Assembly (NCBI GenBank): GCA_947447265.1
Contig: CANFKC010000023.1
Coordinates: 1 to 64,000 of the forward strand
Direction of reading: 5' to 3'
DNA length: 64,000 nt
DNA from: Chitinophagaceae bacterium
GTDB taxonomy: Bacteria > Bacteroidota > Bacteroidia > Chitinophagales > Chitinophagaceae
Positions 55,288 through 64,000 of the stretch are shown here, in pieces. Made by a program: the position numbers and the translations under genes. Positions within the stretch are counted from its first letter, which is position 1. The number at the start of each line of letters is the position of its first letter. The notes below the pieces were generated by a model. It was given only the letters and a program-made list of their open reading frames with translations. It was not told where the DNA came from and made no database searches.

Positions 55288-56178
55288 CTAATCTTTAATA
55301 ACAGGCAATACCTTGGTAGCGCCTTCGCCTTTTATAACGAGGCTATACATACCGGGCGCCCAGTTGGTGGCATCGATAACGCCGGTATTAAAGTCGGCCC
55401 CGGCAACATATAAACTGCAAACGTTGATACCGGTTAGCGAAAATACCTGGATGGTATAAAAGCCAACTAGGTCGACAGTAGTATGCAGGTGAAGTGCATT
55501 ACTAACCGGAATTGGCCATGCACTCAGGGTAGTAATTCCAGCGGCAGATAACGTCTTAACGTTAACCGGGCCGTCTTCATCAATATCGTAAACAGTGTTG
55601 TTCCATTTGTCAGTCAATGTATCAGCCGCTGAGTTGCCATTAACCAGGCAGGCTACTCCGAAGACAGAAACTTTACCTGTGCCTGCCGGTGGCGCTACCC
55701 ATGTGATTTGCGCATTGTAGATAGAGCCGAAGCTACCGGTACCTGTTGTTGGCGACAAATTAGCGCTCTGCTGGAAAAGGTATGGGTTAACGGAAGTATC
55801 TAAAATAGTATTAACCGGTAAAGACGGCCTGTAGTATGACCCAGCCTGATTGTAAGCAGAAGCCACCCCGGTTACTGCCGACAACTGGAATCCGAACTTA
55901 GGCAGGTTATCGCTACCCATGTTTATAGCAACCATTTTAATGCGGTGCCTTTTGCCGGGTATGTACTTCAGCATGGCATTACCAGCAGAGTCTTCCAGTA
56001 AAAAAGTTACGGTTACATCGTTGCTTTTGCGGCCATGGCAAACATTTGAGCTGCCGCAACCGGTATAGCCTGCGCCATGAATGCCGGTATAATTACCAGT
56101 GCTCCCGCTTTGGCTGCTGGTTAGGGTAAAGTAAGCAAATACACATATTATGGGTAGGAGTAGTAAGTTCTTCTTCAT
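55288..56178 (-). CDS. Secreted anchor-V/Reeler-like protein with T9SS sorting domain (paralog 2 of 3)
   Basis: 296 residues. Signal peptide (KKNLLLLPIICVFAYFTL), then the motif GCGSSNVCHGRKS, the anchor-V core (YIPGKRHRIKMVAINMG, LPKFGFQLSAV), and a C-terminal sorting domain (WPIPVSNALHLHTTVDLVG to VLPVIKD). Closest relatives by eye are the neighbour at 56285 and the gene at 14607. It lies downstream of paralog 3 by 106 bases on the same strand. Confidence 0.85.
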   Translation of the reverse strand: MKKNLLLLPIICVFAYFTLTSSQSGSTGNYTGIHGAGYTGCGSSNVCHGRKSNDVTVTFLLEDSAGNAMLKYIPGKRHRIKMVAINMGSDNLPKFGFQLSAVTGVASAYNQAGSYYRPSLPVNTILDTSVNPYLFQQSANLSPTTGTGSFGSIYNAQITWVAPPAGTGKVSVFGVACLVNGNSAADTLTDKWNNTVYDIDEDGPVNVKTLSAAGITTLSAWPIPVSNALHLHTTVDLVGFYTIQVFSLTGINVCSLYVAGADFNTGVIDATNWAPGMYSLVIKGEGATKVLPVIKD

Positions 56179-56284
56179 GAGCGTAGTTTGAAAGTAAAAT
56201 GAGTTGTTAATTTTTCGTCCTTATACTAGTAAGACGAGAAAAAAGGAAGGCATCTTGGGCTAATGCCGTTTATTCCGTACATAT

Positions 56285-57157
56285 TTATTGGTGTAATACC
56301 GATGTCGTGAAATTTTTGCCATCTTGACTTACTGCCAAAGAATAGATGCCAGGCAAAAATTGGGCCATATTAATGGTAAGGTCTGTTTCATTTGCAGGAA
56401 CGGCACTACTAAAAACCTGCCTGCCGCTTAAATCGAATAATGTTACACTGGTTTCTTTTGCAGTATGAGAGGCCAGTTGCAAGTGCAATACACTACTAAC
56501 CGGGTTAGGGAAAACCGCATTCACCACTGTTGCCTCTAATTGGTTCAGGCCGGTAACGGGTGGCAGTTCAGTAAAAGAATTAGCACCTTTGTTCCACTTA
56601 TCTTCTGCACCTTCAGTTCCGTTACCATCGGCGGCACAAATAACCGCATACATATTTACAGTACCAGTTCCCGCTGGTGGCGCCGTCCAACCCACTGAAA
56701 ACGTATCCTGGTCGCCAGTAGCACCACTACCTGTTGAGCTGATTGCAGCGGTACTTCCTAATATACTTAGCGCACCAAAAGTATTCACAGCACTACTTGC
56801 GGGGAGATCGGTAAATGTGCCTGCCTGTAAAGCGCCAGAACCGGCTGCACTTTTAAAGGCAGAAAGCTGGTAGCCGAATTTAGGTAGTGTACCTGTGGTC
56901 GCATTTACGCCGGTTACCTTTATGCGGTAACTCATGCCGGGCTGGTAACGGTATACAACAGTACCAGCCGAGTCGAGCAGTATGCTCACTGCAACACCTG
57001 CGGTAGCCGCGGTATTATGGCAGCTGGCTGCGCCACCGCAACCAACAGTTCCGCCAGTGCTCCCCGTAAGGTCATTACTAATACTACTCACATTACTGGT
57101 GAGCGTAACATAGCCGAAAACAGCTACTAATAACAGCAGTATATTTCTTCTCTTCAT
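56285..57157 (-). CDS. Secreted anchor-V/Reeler-like protein with T9SS sorting domain (paralog 3 of 3)
   Basis: 290 residues. Signal peptide (KRRNILLLLVAVFGYVTL), Cys motif GCGGAASCHN, anchor-V core (YQPGMSYRIKVTGVNA, LPKFGYQLSAF), and a T9SS type A sorting domain (VFPNPVSSVLHLQL to TSVLHQ). It probably arose together with paralog 2 by tandem duplication. Confidence 0.85.
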   Translation of the reverse strand: MKRRNILLLLVAVFGYVTLTSNVSSISNDLTGSTGGTVGCGGAASCHNTAATAGVAVSILLDSAGTVVYRYQPGMSYRIKVTGVNATTGTLPKFGYQLSAFKSAAGSGALQAGTFTDLPASSAVNTFGALSILGSTAAISSTGSGATGDQDTFSVGWTAPPAGTGTVNMYAVICAADGNGTEGAEDKWNKGANSFTELPPVTGLNQLEATVVNAVFPNPVSSVLHLQLASHTAKETSVTLFDLSGRQVFSSAVPANETDLTINMAQFLPGIYSLAVSQDGKNFTTSVLHQ

Positions 57158-57244
57158 TGCATTAAAAAATAATGGTGAATATACTTAATTATTGCAGAAA
57201 CGGGAAGCCCACCGCTGAGCTTGGCAAAAAAAAGACTTCCGGCA

Positions 57245-57961
57245 TTAGTGAATTTTACCAGCGCCTGCGAAATGCTTTTGCCAGTATTCTTCTTTCAGGC
57301 TGCTGATCATCACCCCGTTGGAGGTAGAAGCATGCACAAAATAATCGTTCATTAAGTACACGCCTACATGCGATATTCTGCGTCCGTGAGTCTTGAAGAA
57401 AACCAGGTCGCCTTCTTCGTATTCATTTCCTTTTTTAATGTGGGTGCAACTGGCATACTGCTCTTGCGAAGAATGCGCGAGCTCTGTAGCAAACACCATT
57501 TCATATAACTTCTTTGCAAATCCCGAACAATCAATGCCCGACTTATCCTGGCCTCCTAAATGATAGTCGGTGCCGTACCATTCATCAATAAAACTATACA
57601 GATTGGTATTACTGATGTCTTTTCTGCCAACGTTAAGCATATTGGCATATTTGTCCGCGAGCTCTTTCGACTGGCCTTTACTTATGCATACCTTGGGTAT
57701 ATCTGCATCTACCTTCCTGACCTCGGGATGCGTAGTTTTTTTAGTTGAGGCTATCTTCTTTCCAGGGTAGGTTTTTGCTGGTGGTTTTACATTCCGGTCA
57801 ACCCCATCAGCTGTTTTTGCTGTGCGATTATGGCCATCTATATAGATATCATCAATAAAACGGGGTTGCCGTGAACGTGACGATACCGCCTTCCTGCCCG
57901 TATGACAACTGGCAAGAAAAACAGGCACTAACACAATAAAATGAAGTAAATATCTCTTCAT
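57245..57961 (-). CDS. NlpC/P60-family lipoprotein hydrolase
   Basis: 238 residues. Lipoprotein signal (VLVPVFLASC, Cys at 19), a Lys/Thr-rich linker, then an NlpC/P60 domain from about 120: GGQDKSGIDCSGFAKKLY (catalytic Cys), GDLVFFKTHGRRISHVGVYL (His) and FVHASTSNGV (third polar residue). Such enzymes cut D-Glu-diaminopimelate bonds in peptidoglycan stem peptides. It probably acts at the envelope in wall remodelling. Confidence 0.92.
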   Translation of the reverse strand: MKRYLLHFIVLVPVFLASCHTGRKAVSSRSRQPRFIDDIYIDGHNRTAKTADGVDRNVKPPAKTYPGKKIASTKKTTHPEVRKVDADIPKVCISKGQSKELADKYANMLNVGRKDISNTNLYSFIDEWYGTDYHLGGQDKSGIDCSGFAKKLYEMVFATELAHSSQEQYASCTHIKKGNEYEEGDLVFFKTHGRRISHVGVYLMNDYFVHASTSNGVMISSLKEEYWQKHFAGAGKIH

Positions 57962-58043
57962 CCGGCTTTTTTAGGGGGTGTGAAAGTACGAATAAGCTGA
58001 ATTGAACCAAAATTAATTGTTGCACCTTTTTGCCCTCACGCTG

Positions 58044-58697
58044 TTACCTCAACTGCCGCATCATTTCCTCCTGCTTATATAGCTGGTATCGATATGCTGT
58101 AGAGGCTTCCAATTCGCGCACAACCATCTCTAATTCCTTATCATCGCCTTCGGGGTCGTATTCCCGCTTCAGGTTATTGTTAAAAAAAACGCCCACTGAC
58201 TGCCACATAAAGGCGGATACACCACCCTTCAGTTCTTTAATAACGTGGTAGCAATCTTGCCCGGTTTGCCGGTTAATGAGTTTTATAAGTACATGACCCT
58301 GGTTTATTGACAGGTTTTTGAGCGGCTGCTTAAAACAGGCATCTAACTGCCGGTCAGTTTCTTTCAGGTATTTTTTTCGTGACCTTCGGTCTGTTTGCTT
58401 TTCAAGGTCGTCAGTAACTCTTTTAAAAACTGCTGCGGCCGTTATGGCATAGGGGTAAACCGCATAAACATTATTACGGAGGGCGTTGATGCGCTGGCGG
58501 TCTTCGTCGTTGAGCATTTTAGCCACCCGGGTAAACTCGGGCAAAAAAATGTAGGGGTAATATTTCCCGTTTACCTCCAGCCCGCCGAGCCGTATAGTAT
58601 CGTTAGGGCCACGCTGGGGCTCCTGCGCATAGCTTAACTGTGCTGCGGCAAGCAGCAGTATTATAGCTGTGGATATATAGGAAAGAGTCTTTTTCAT
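58044..58697 (-). CDS. DUF4294 family exported protein
   Basis: 217 residues from the ATG at 58697 (MKKTLSYIST), which begins a signal peptide (ending near SYAQ); the upstream start adds MLASPGA only. The core GGLEVNGKYYPYIFLPEF, YPYAITAAAVFKRV and LINRQTGQDCYHVIKELKGG fits DUF4294, found widely in Bacteroidota. Function unknown. Confidence 0.85.
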   Translation of the reverse strand: MKKTLSYISTAIILLLAAAQLSYAQEPQRGPNDTIRLGGLEVNGKYYPYIFLPEFTRVAKMLNDEDRQRINALRNNVYAVYPYAITAAAVFKRVTDDLEKQTDRRSRKKYLKETDRQLDACFKQPLKNLSINQGHVLIKLINRQTGQDCYHVIKELKGGVSAFMWQSVGVFFNNNLKREYDPEGDDKELEMVVRELEASTAYRYQLYKQEEMMRQLR

Positions 58698-58846
58698 GGC
58701 ACCCGGCGATGCTAACAAATTTACTAAATTACCATCAATTTCCGTGCTGGATATTTCAGGCAGAGGAACAAAATGTTAATTTAACCGGATTTTAGAATGT
58801 GGTACGTTGTTTGCAGGCTTATCAATGAGTAATTTTACAAGAGCTT

Positions 58847-59191
58847 ATGAAAAAAGTTGCAACTATATTAATTGTTTCAAGTTTGGGATGGGCATCGTGC
58901 GTAAAGGAAAAGGCGCCGCAGCAACTGACTAAAAAGCAGGTACAGGAAAAGATAGATTCTATTGTTGCAGAGCGGAACATAGAAATAGAAAAAGCTGGTA
59001 AGGTTGATCTTAACCTGAGGTATAAAATTGAAGTTAAGGCTAAGGCCGATTCTATTTTAGCTGCACGCAGCAGGCAAATTGCCGGCGACACACTTAAACC
59101 ACGAGTGCCTAACTTTGCCCCTGCACATAGCCCGATGGAACAACGCCTGAAAATAAAAACACCCGTAAAACAAAGCACTCAACCGGAATAA
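58847..59191 (+). CDS. Small lipoprotein-like protein, unknown
   Basis: 114 residues. Lipoprotein signal KKVATILIVSSLGWASC (Cys at 18), then a charged helical region (KKQVQEKIDSIVAERNIEIEKAG) and a basic, Pro-containing tail. It is 3 bases ahead of the DCC oxidoreductase gene and probably shares its transcript. No family recognised. Confidence 0.7.
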   Translation: MKKVATILIVSSLGWASCVKEKAPQQLTKKQVQEKIDSIVAERNIEIEKAGKVDLNLRYKIEVKAKADSILAARSRQIAGDTLKPRVPNFAPAHSPMEQRLKIKTPVKQSTQPE

Positions 59192-59194
59192 TTC

Positions 59195-59605
59195 ATGCAA
59201 AACGACACCACAAGGCCGGTACTTTACTTTGATGGTGTTTGTAACCTATGCAGCGGCATGGTTAAGTTCGTTATCCGAAACGATAAAAAAGAACAATTTC
59301 TCTTCGCCCCTTTACAATCACCGGCCGGAACAGAAGCGCTGCAACATGCGCCTGATGCCAATGAAAAAACAGGGAGTTTCATACTGTACAGTAATGGCCG
59401 GTATTATACCCGCTCATCAGCGGCACTACATACATTTAGACTGCTGGGTGGCATATGGCAGTTGTTATATGCAGCGATAGTAGTGCCCCAATTTATTAGG
59501 GACGGGGTGTACATGTTCATTTCGCGCAACCGCTATAAATGGTTTGGCAAGTCGGAAAGCTGCATGGTGCCAACAAAAGAATTGATGGCCAGGTTTGTGG
59601 GCTAA
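59195..59605 (+). CDS. DCC-family thiol-disulfide oxidoreductase-like protein
   Basis: 136 residues with the DCC/DUF393 signature FDGVCNLCSGMVKFVI and the later YTRSSAALHTFRLLGG, and the end RYKWFGKSESCMVP. It is thioredoxin-like by fold in related proteins; substrate is unknown. It follows the small lipoprotein gene by 3 bases. Confidence 0.92.
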   Translation: MQNDTTRPVLYFDGVCNLCSGMVKFVIRNDKKEQFLFAPLQSPAGTEALQHAPDANEKTGSFILYSNGRYYTRSSAALHTFRLLGGIWQLLYAAIVVPQFIRDGVYMFISRNRYKWFGKSESCMVPTKELMARFVG

Positions 59606-59702
59606 GACAGGCGCAAATATTGTTGAAAACATGCGATGTATCAAAACGTTGCAACAGGAGCCATTGCCCGTTTGAACCACACTTCCCCTACAACATTGGA
59701 TA

Positions 59703-59815
59703 GCCCCTATGGGGCACCGTACAAAAAGCAATACGATATACTACAAACAGACAGCCCCTACGGGGCAAATACTATTTTAATAAAACTTGCAAACGTCTGA
59801 AGCGGGACGCTTCAG
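59703..59815. repeat. Short palindromes between the DCC gene and the TonB-type gene
   Basis: GCCCC-TAT-GGGGC at 59703-59715 and GCCCC-TAC-GGGGC at 59754-59766 are two copies of one small hairpin 51 bases apart. CTGAAGCG-GGA-CGCTTCAG at 59797-59815 belongs to the AAGCG family of 51162-51206. No coding frame in 59606-59879 looks real. Confidence 0.65.
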
Positions 59816-59879
59816 TATGTTGGGACGAAGCGAGACGCGTCGACCAGTTCTAAGTGTAGATAATTTGCTTTTGGGGGAA

Positions 59880-62759
59880 TTACTGCCCACCGCCATGCCG
59901 GCCCCTGCCGCCGGGCATCATGCCATCGAATGGTTGCTTGGTTTCTTCGGGAATGATACCTTTGAATTTGCGAATGGTATAGGTTAACTGGAGTATGAAA
60001 TATTGCTTCAGGACCATTGTTTCGCTGTTTTCAATGTAGTTGGCGGCAACGGTGCGCGTAATACTCTTATTCTGATTCAGCAGATCGAAGGCGGTGATGC
60101 GCGCTTCCAGGGCTTTGTCTTTAAGGAATTTATACCCCACATAGCTGTTCACTAACAGAAAACTCTGATTGCCTGTCGAACTGAAAGCTGTGTAATAATT
60201 ATGGTTGAGCGAAGCATTCAATACCAATCGCTTCTTAACTATATAATTAGCCTTTACTGATGCTACCGCGTTATAATAATTGCTGTTTGAAGCAAGTTGC
60301 GTTGTGTACTTTACTATATTGTAATTACCAGTGTAAGACACCGTGAAATCAAATTGCTCGCTGATATTACTACCCAGCACTACCCCGGCTGACGGAATAT
60401 AATTATTGCTATAATTCAGCACATTATTGATCAGCCCCGGCGTGCGGGTATAGTTAAAACTACCATTAAAATTAAGATTGCTTTTTATGAATTTTACCGG
60501 CATTCCGTAGGTGAAAAATGACCGCATACTTACATAACCATCCAGGTTAACCGGGCGGGTAAGCTGGCTGTTAGCGTTCAAATGAATGGACGTATGGGTA
60601 AACGTATCGCGGATGGTGGTGTCTTTATTGCCATAGAGATAGTTGGCGTTACCAATGTAATTGTTGATTACGTTTACATATAAGTTGCTAAAAAAATTGC
60701 GCTCTTTTTTCGATTTTGCCTGGCCATAACGGACAATGAATGTTTGTTCAAAATCCTGCTTCAGGTCGGGGTTGCCTGTTCTAAGCTGAAGCGGATTACT
60801 GATGTCCAGCACGCTCTGCAACTGGGTTACAGAAGGGGCATCAGTATTGGTGCGGTACATGAGGCGCAAATTGCGACCATCGTTAAAAGTGCGATTGATC
60901 AACGCATTCGGCAACACACTCAAAAAGTTTTTGTTCAACTCAAAATCTGTAGGGTAATGCTGGACCCCAGCCAGTTCAGCATACTGTACATTGGCACCAA
61001 TGCTGTAATTGAATTTACGATCGCCGGAACGGTAGCTCAGCCCACCTTTTTGGATAGTGTAGGTATTATCGTACTTATTGCTCAGGCTGCTATTGAAAAG
61101 ATTGTAGCTGTTATCGCTAAGATCTTTGTCGTAAGTTTCTTTGTCTGCTTTACTCTTTGAAATGGACGGATTGTAGGTGGCAAGCAACTGACCTTTTTTG
61201 CCAACCGGCTCGGTATAAGTAACATTCACGCCCAATGTATTGCTGTTGTTGTACAGGTTGTAGTGCTGATCAAAAAGGCTGGAAGTGTCGAAAGGATAAA
61301 TGTAGTGGTTGGCTGAATAGTAGGTGCCATTACCACCCTTCTCATTCAGGTTTGCGTTAAAGTTAACGGAAAGGGTTCTGCGCACCTTTGCAAACTTATG
61401 CTGCCATAATAAGTTACCGGAAGAATTATACCCATCGTTAAGAGTAGAAGTACTGTTGCTGATAATTGATGAAATAAGGCTGTGAATGCTGGTATTTTCG
61501 TTTGCAGCGGTTGTAGTATTGTTATGCTGAAAACTGAGTGCAGGCGTAAAAATTATGGTGTTATCAGAATCTATCGCATATTCCAGGCGGAAGTTGAACC
61601 GATGATTGGTGTTCTGCACATTCGATGTACTTTTTTCGGTGTACAGCGTGCTATCCGGCGTTGTGTATTGGCGGGTGATGTCAGAACTATTATCGGTATT
61701 GGTTCCATTAAAAAAGTAACTGCCACTCACTTTAATTTTCTTGCCCCATTTGTCGCTGTAATTAACCCCGAAGGAGCTGGTTGTAGCTATACCGTTTTGC
61801 TGGCCGGTAAAAAAACTACCGCCACCACCACCAGAGCCGCCACCGCCACGACCGCCACCGAAACTACCTCGGCCACCGCCGCCCGAACCTGAAGTAATAC
61901 CGAGCAGATCCTGCGAACTGAAATTCTGCTGATTAATATTATTGAACAAACCTAAAAGTGAAATGCGCGTATCATGATGGAAAATGTTCAGGTTGCCACC
62001 TGCAATGTAGCGGTCGTCAGTTCCGTAACCTGCATAAGCCTTGCCAAACACACCTTCCTGCTTATTTTTTTTGGTGTTGATGTTCATTGATTTTTGAGAG
62101 GTACCGTCGTCAAAGCCAGTAAAAGAAGCCTGATCGCTCATACGGTCAAAAATCTGAATATTATCAATTACCTCTGCCGGCAGGTTGCGTAGTGCCAATG
62201 TAGGGTCAGTACCGAAAAATGGTTTGCCATCTACCAACACCTGCTGCACGCTTTCACCATTAACTTTAACGCCGCTATTATCCGTAGTTACTCCGGGCAT
62301 CTTACTTACGAGGTCTTCAGCCGAGGCATCAGGATGGGTTTTATAGGCAGAGGCATTGAACTGACTGGTATCCCCTAGTTGTTTCGCCCTTACTTCCAGC
62401 GCAGATACGGTAACCCCTTTTAATTCTTTTGTGGTGCTGGTCATTTTTATTGTTCCAAGACCGACATTGGCAGCTGCAACATTTACTGTTCGCACTACCT
62501 GGGCATAACCAACATAGTCCAGCTTCAACCGATAGTTGCCGGGGGCTATATTAATGATCTGGAAATTACCGTCAGCATCTGTGACACTGCCTGTTTTTAT
62601 AGTGGTATCGGTTATGCCAGTGAAACTACAGCTAACGCCTATAAGAGTAGACGTGTCCATTGCATCAACGACCCTGCCAGTTGCAGAATAAGTCTGGGCA
62701 AATGATGGAAAGCAACAAACAAATAAGAATAAACAAAAGAGTGTAGAACGTGTTTTCAT
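59880..62759 (-). CDS. TonB-dependent-receptor-like outer-membrane protein
   Basis: 959 residues. Signal peptide (LFCLFLFVCCFPSFAQ), a carboxypeptidase-regulatory-like domain (about 24-105), a plug-like domain (DLVSKMPGVTTDNSGVKVNGESVQQVLVDGKPFFG), then a long beta-barrel. Residues about 290-325 are a Gly/Ser/Arg-rich insert, and the C-terminus ends GGRGRHGGGQ rather than with the usual aromatic residue. No TonB box is evident, so energised uptake is uncertain. No SusD-like partner is adjacent. Confidence 0.88.
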   Translation of the reverse strand: MKTRSTLFCLFLFVCCFPSFAQTYSATGRVVDAMDTSTLIGVSCSFTGITDTTIKTGSVTDADGNFQIINIAPGNYRLKLDYVGYAQVVRTVNVAAANVGLGTIKMTSTTKELKGVTVSALEVRAKQLGDTSQFNASAYKTHPDASAEDLVSKMPGVTTDNSGVKVNGESVQQVLVDGKPFFGTDPTLALRNLPAEVIDNIQIFDRMSDQASFTGFDDGTSQKSMNINTKKNKQEGVFGKAYAGYGTDDRYIAGGNLNIFHHDTRISLLGLFNNINQQNFSSQDLLGITSGSGGGGRGSFGGGRGGGGSGGGGGSFFTGQQNGIATTSSFGVNYSDKWGKKIKVSGSYFFNGTNTDNSSDITRQYTTPDSTLYTEKSTSNVQNTNHRFNFRLEYAIDSDNTIIFTPALSFQHNNTTTAANENTSIHSLISSIISNSTSTLNDGYNSSGNLLWQHKFAKVRRTLSVNFNANLNEKGGNGTYYSANHYIYPFDTSSLFDQHYNLYNNSNTLGVNVTYTEPVGKKGQLLATYNPSISKSKADKETYDKDLSDNSYNLFNSSLSNKYDNTYTIQKGGLSYRSGDRKFNYSIGANVQYAELAGVQHYPTDFELNKNFLSVLPNALINRTFNDGRNLRLMYRTNTDAPSVTQLQSVLDISNPLQLRTGNPDLKQDFEQTFIVRYGQAKSKKERNFFSNLYVNVINNYIGNANYLYGNKDTTIRDTFTHTSIHLNANSQLTRPVNLDGYVSMRSFFTYGMPVKFIKSNLNFNGSFNYTRTPGLINNVLNYSNNYIPSAGVVLGSNISEQFDFTVSYTGNYNIVKYTTQLASNSNYYNAVASVKANYIVKKRLVLNASLNHNYYTAFSSTGNQSFLLVNSYVGYKFLKDKALEARITAFDLLNQNKSITRTVAANYIENSETMVLKQYFILQLTYTIRKFKGIIPEETKQPFDGMMPGGRGRHGGGQ

Positions 62760-62775
62760 GTAGTTCGGTTGGACT

Positions 62776-62783
62776 CAAACTTA
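62776..62783 (-). promoter_or_regulatory. Candidate -7 box of the TonB-type gene
   Basis: The minus strand reads TAAGTTTG, matching TAnnTTTG, 16 bases before the ATG of the receptor gene. A matching TTG is lacking. Confidence 0.4.
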
Positions 62784-62946
62784 CGAAAAAGGTTTAACCA
62801 GAGTTCCACCGAAAATACCGTGTTACTGGTACTTTAACAATCAGCATTTCATGAATCAGCAACAGTTATTGCTTATCCCCCAAAACAGGTGAGCGCAACC
62901 TACTTAAAAACATAGTACTTTTATCGCTTCAATTATAAATAATTCT

Positions 62947-64000
62947 ATGAATAAACGGTTATTCGGGGTTCTGGCTATTGCTACCCTGGCTGGTGCATGC
63001 ACACAACCCGCAACCAAAGAGGCTGCCAAAGCAGACATACTTAATATGAACAGGGATACCACTGCGCGCCCTAACGACGACTTTTTTGAGTACGCAAATG
63101 GTGGATGGATCAAGAAGAATCCTATTCCGGGCGATGAAACTTCTTACGGAGTGGGCGAACTGGTGCAAAAAGAACTGTATGAAAAACTGCGGTTCATTAA
63201 TGAAGAAGCAGTAAAAAAGGCGGAAAAAACCGGAGCCGGCCAGCAAATAGGCGATTTCTGGTATAGCGCAATGGATTCGGCTGGGATTGAACAGAACGGA
63301 CTGAAACCACTGCAAGCCGAGCTGGACAAAATAGCGGCAGCCAAAACGGCGAAAGATATTATGGCTCAGGCTGCACACATGCACACTTTTGGCGCTAACG
63401 TTTTCTTTAATGAAGGTGTTGGCCAGGATGCTAAAAACAGTGATGTAGAGGCTTATGGTATGGACCAGGGTGGACTTGGCCTGCCTAACCGCGACTATTA
63501 TTTTAATAAAGATGAGCGCACAACTAAAATAAGGGTTGCTTACCCTGAGTATGTTGCTTCAGTCTTCATCAATATGGGTGTAGACAAGGCTGTTGCGACT
63601 AAAAAAGCAGACGCCATCCTGGCCTTTGAAACCAAATTGGCCACTGCCAGCCGTAAGCTGGAAGACCTGAGGGACCCCTACAAAAATTACAATAAGTTCG
63701 CGATAACACAACTGAATAAAATTGCGCCAGGTACTGACTGGCCTGCTTATTTGGGCATTATAGGTGTTAAACATATAGATAGCGTTGTTGTTGGCCAGCC
63801 GGAGTTTTATACTGCGCTCGACAAAGCTGTAAACACAACAGATCTTCAGACGTTGAAAGATTATATGAGCTTTCATCTGGTCCGCACTTTTTCGGGCTTC
63901 CTGAGTAAGCCATATTTTGATGCGTCTTTTAATTTTTACAATAAAACCATTCGTGGCCAGGAACAACCTCGCCCGAGGTGGAAGCGCGCACTTGATATAG
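62947..64000 (+). CDS. M13-family metallopeptidase, 5' part (runs off the window)
   Basis: 351 complete codons are open to the window edge from the ATG at 62947. A lipoprotein signal (KRLFGVLAIATLAGACT, Cys at 18) is followed by the M13 N-terminal domain (RPNDDFFEYANGGWIKKNPIPGDETSYG, IGDFWYSAMD, GLGLPNRDYYF). The catalytic HEXXH part lies beyond the window. Related PepO/neprilysin-type enzymes degrade peptides in the periplasm. Confidence 0.93.
   Translation, partial: MNKRLFGVLAIATLAGACTQPATKEAAKADILNMNRDTTARPNDDFFEYANGGWIKKNPIPGDETSYGVGELVQKELYEKLRFINEEAVKKAEKTGAGQQIGDFWYSAMDSAGIEQNGLKPLQAELDKIAAAKTAKDIMAQAAHMHTFGANVFFNEGVGQDAKNSDVEAYGMDQGGLGLPNRDYYFNKDERTTKIRVAYPEYVASVFINMGVDKAVATKKADAILAFETKLATASRKLEDLRDPYKNYNKFAITQLNKIAPGTDWPAYLGIIGVKHIDSVVVGQPEFYTALDKAVNTTDLQTLKDYMSFHLVRTFSGFLSKPYFDASFNFYNKTIRGQEQPRPRWKRALDI

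Overview
The window reads as a chromosomal segment of a Bacteroidota bacterium, most likely of the Chitinophagaceae or a close relative. The evidence is the gene content and style. Promoter candidates fit the Bacteroidetes TTG-N19-21-TAnnTTTG pattern, and clear Shine-Dalgarno sequences are rare. Three secreted proteins carry type IX secretion C-terminal sorting domains. There are outer-membrane barrels and a TonB-type barrel with a carboxypeptidase-regulatory-like N-terminus. Other typical genes are a fused alpha/beta E1 dehydrogenase, a serine-palmitoyltransferase-like enzyme, a PafA-type phosphatase, and DUF983, DUF4294 and HYC_CC_PP families. No tRNA, rRNA or CRISPR array was seen.

Layout. 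0-17.8 kb is housekeeping: a DksA-like protein with an Ala/Pro/Lys tail, ileS, rplS, a zeta-type kinase with a small partner, a Bax-inhibitor-like membrane protein, a PAS sensor lacking an ATPase domain, mnmH-selD (selenouridine in tRNA), the E1 fusion, a T9SS cargo protein and atpD-atpC. 18-21.1 kb holds a VapBC-like module and a four-gene metal-handling cluster (HYC_CC_PP, two HMA-domain proteins, an outer-membrane protein). 22.7-35.8 kb is the S10-spc ribosomal operon on the minus strand from rpsJ to secY, closed by a strong terminator, with map beyond it. The usual infA-rpmJ-rpsM continuation is absent here.

36-41.2 kb is an accessory island. It holds two reading frames broken by in-frame TGA codons, an AT-rich divergent pair (a protein joining Rho-N-like modules to a GIY-YIG-like domain, opposite an unrecognised protein), a ParE-type toxin-antitoxin pair and a small orphan antitoxin-like gene. 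41.2-49.2 kb returns to core metabolism: M1 peptidase, SPT/KBL-type enzyme, PafA-like phosphatase, a second VapBC-like pair and metG. 49.2-53.2 kb is repeat-rich: a GC-rich tandem repeat, an RND-type adaptor without a pump gene, about 1 kb of hairpin repeats, a phage-like HTH protein and a stand-alone DUF1016 N-terminal domain. 53.2-64 kb has gpsA, an orphan response regulator, two more anchor-V/T9SS paralogs, an NlpC/P60 lipoprotein, DUF4294, a DCC oxidoreductase, a large TonB-type barrel and the 5' part of an M13 peptidase that runs off the window.

The best candidates for something undescribed are the Rho-N/GIY-YIG fusion with its divergent neighbour, the metal cluster, and the two VapBC pairs that share the same 19-nt gene overlap although their antitoxins look unrelated. 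All functional statements come from reading motifs by eye; no database search was run.
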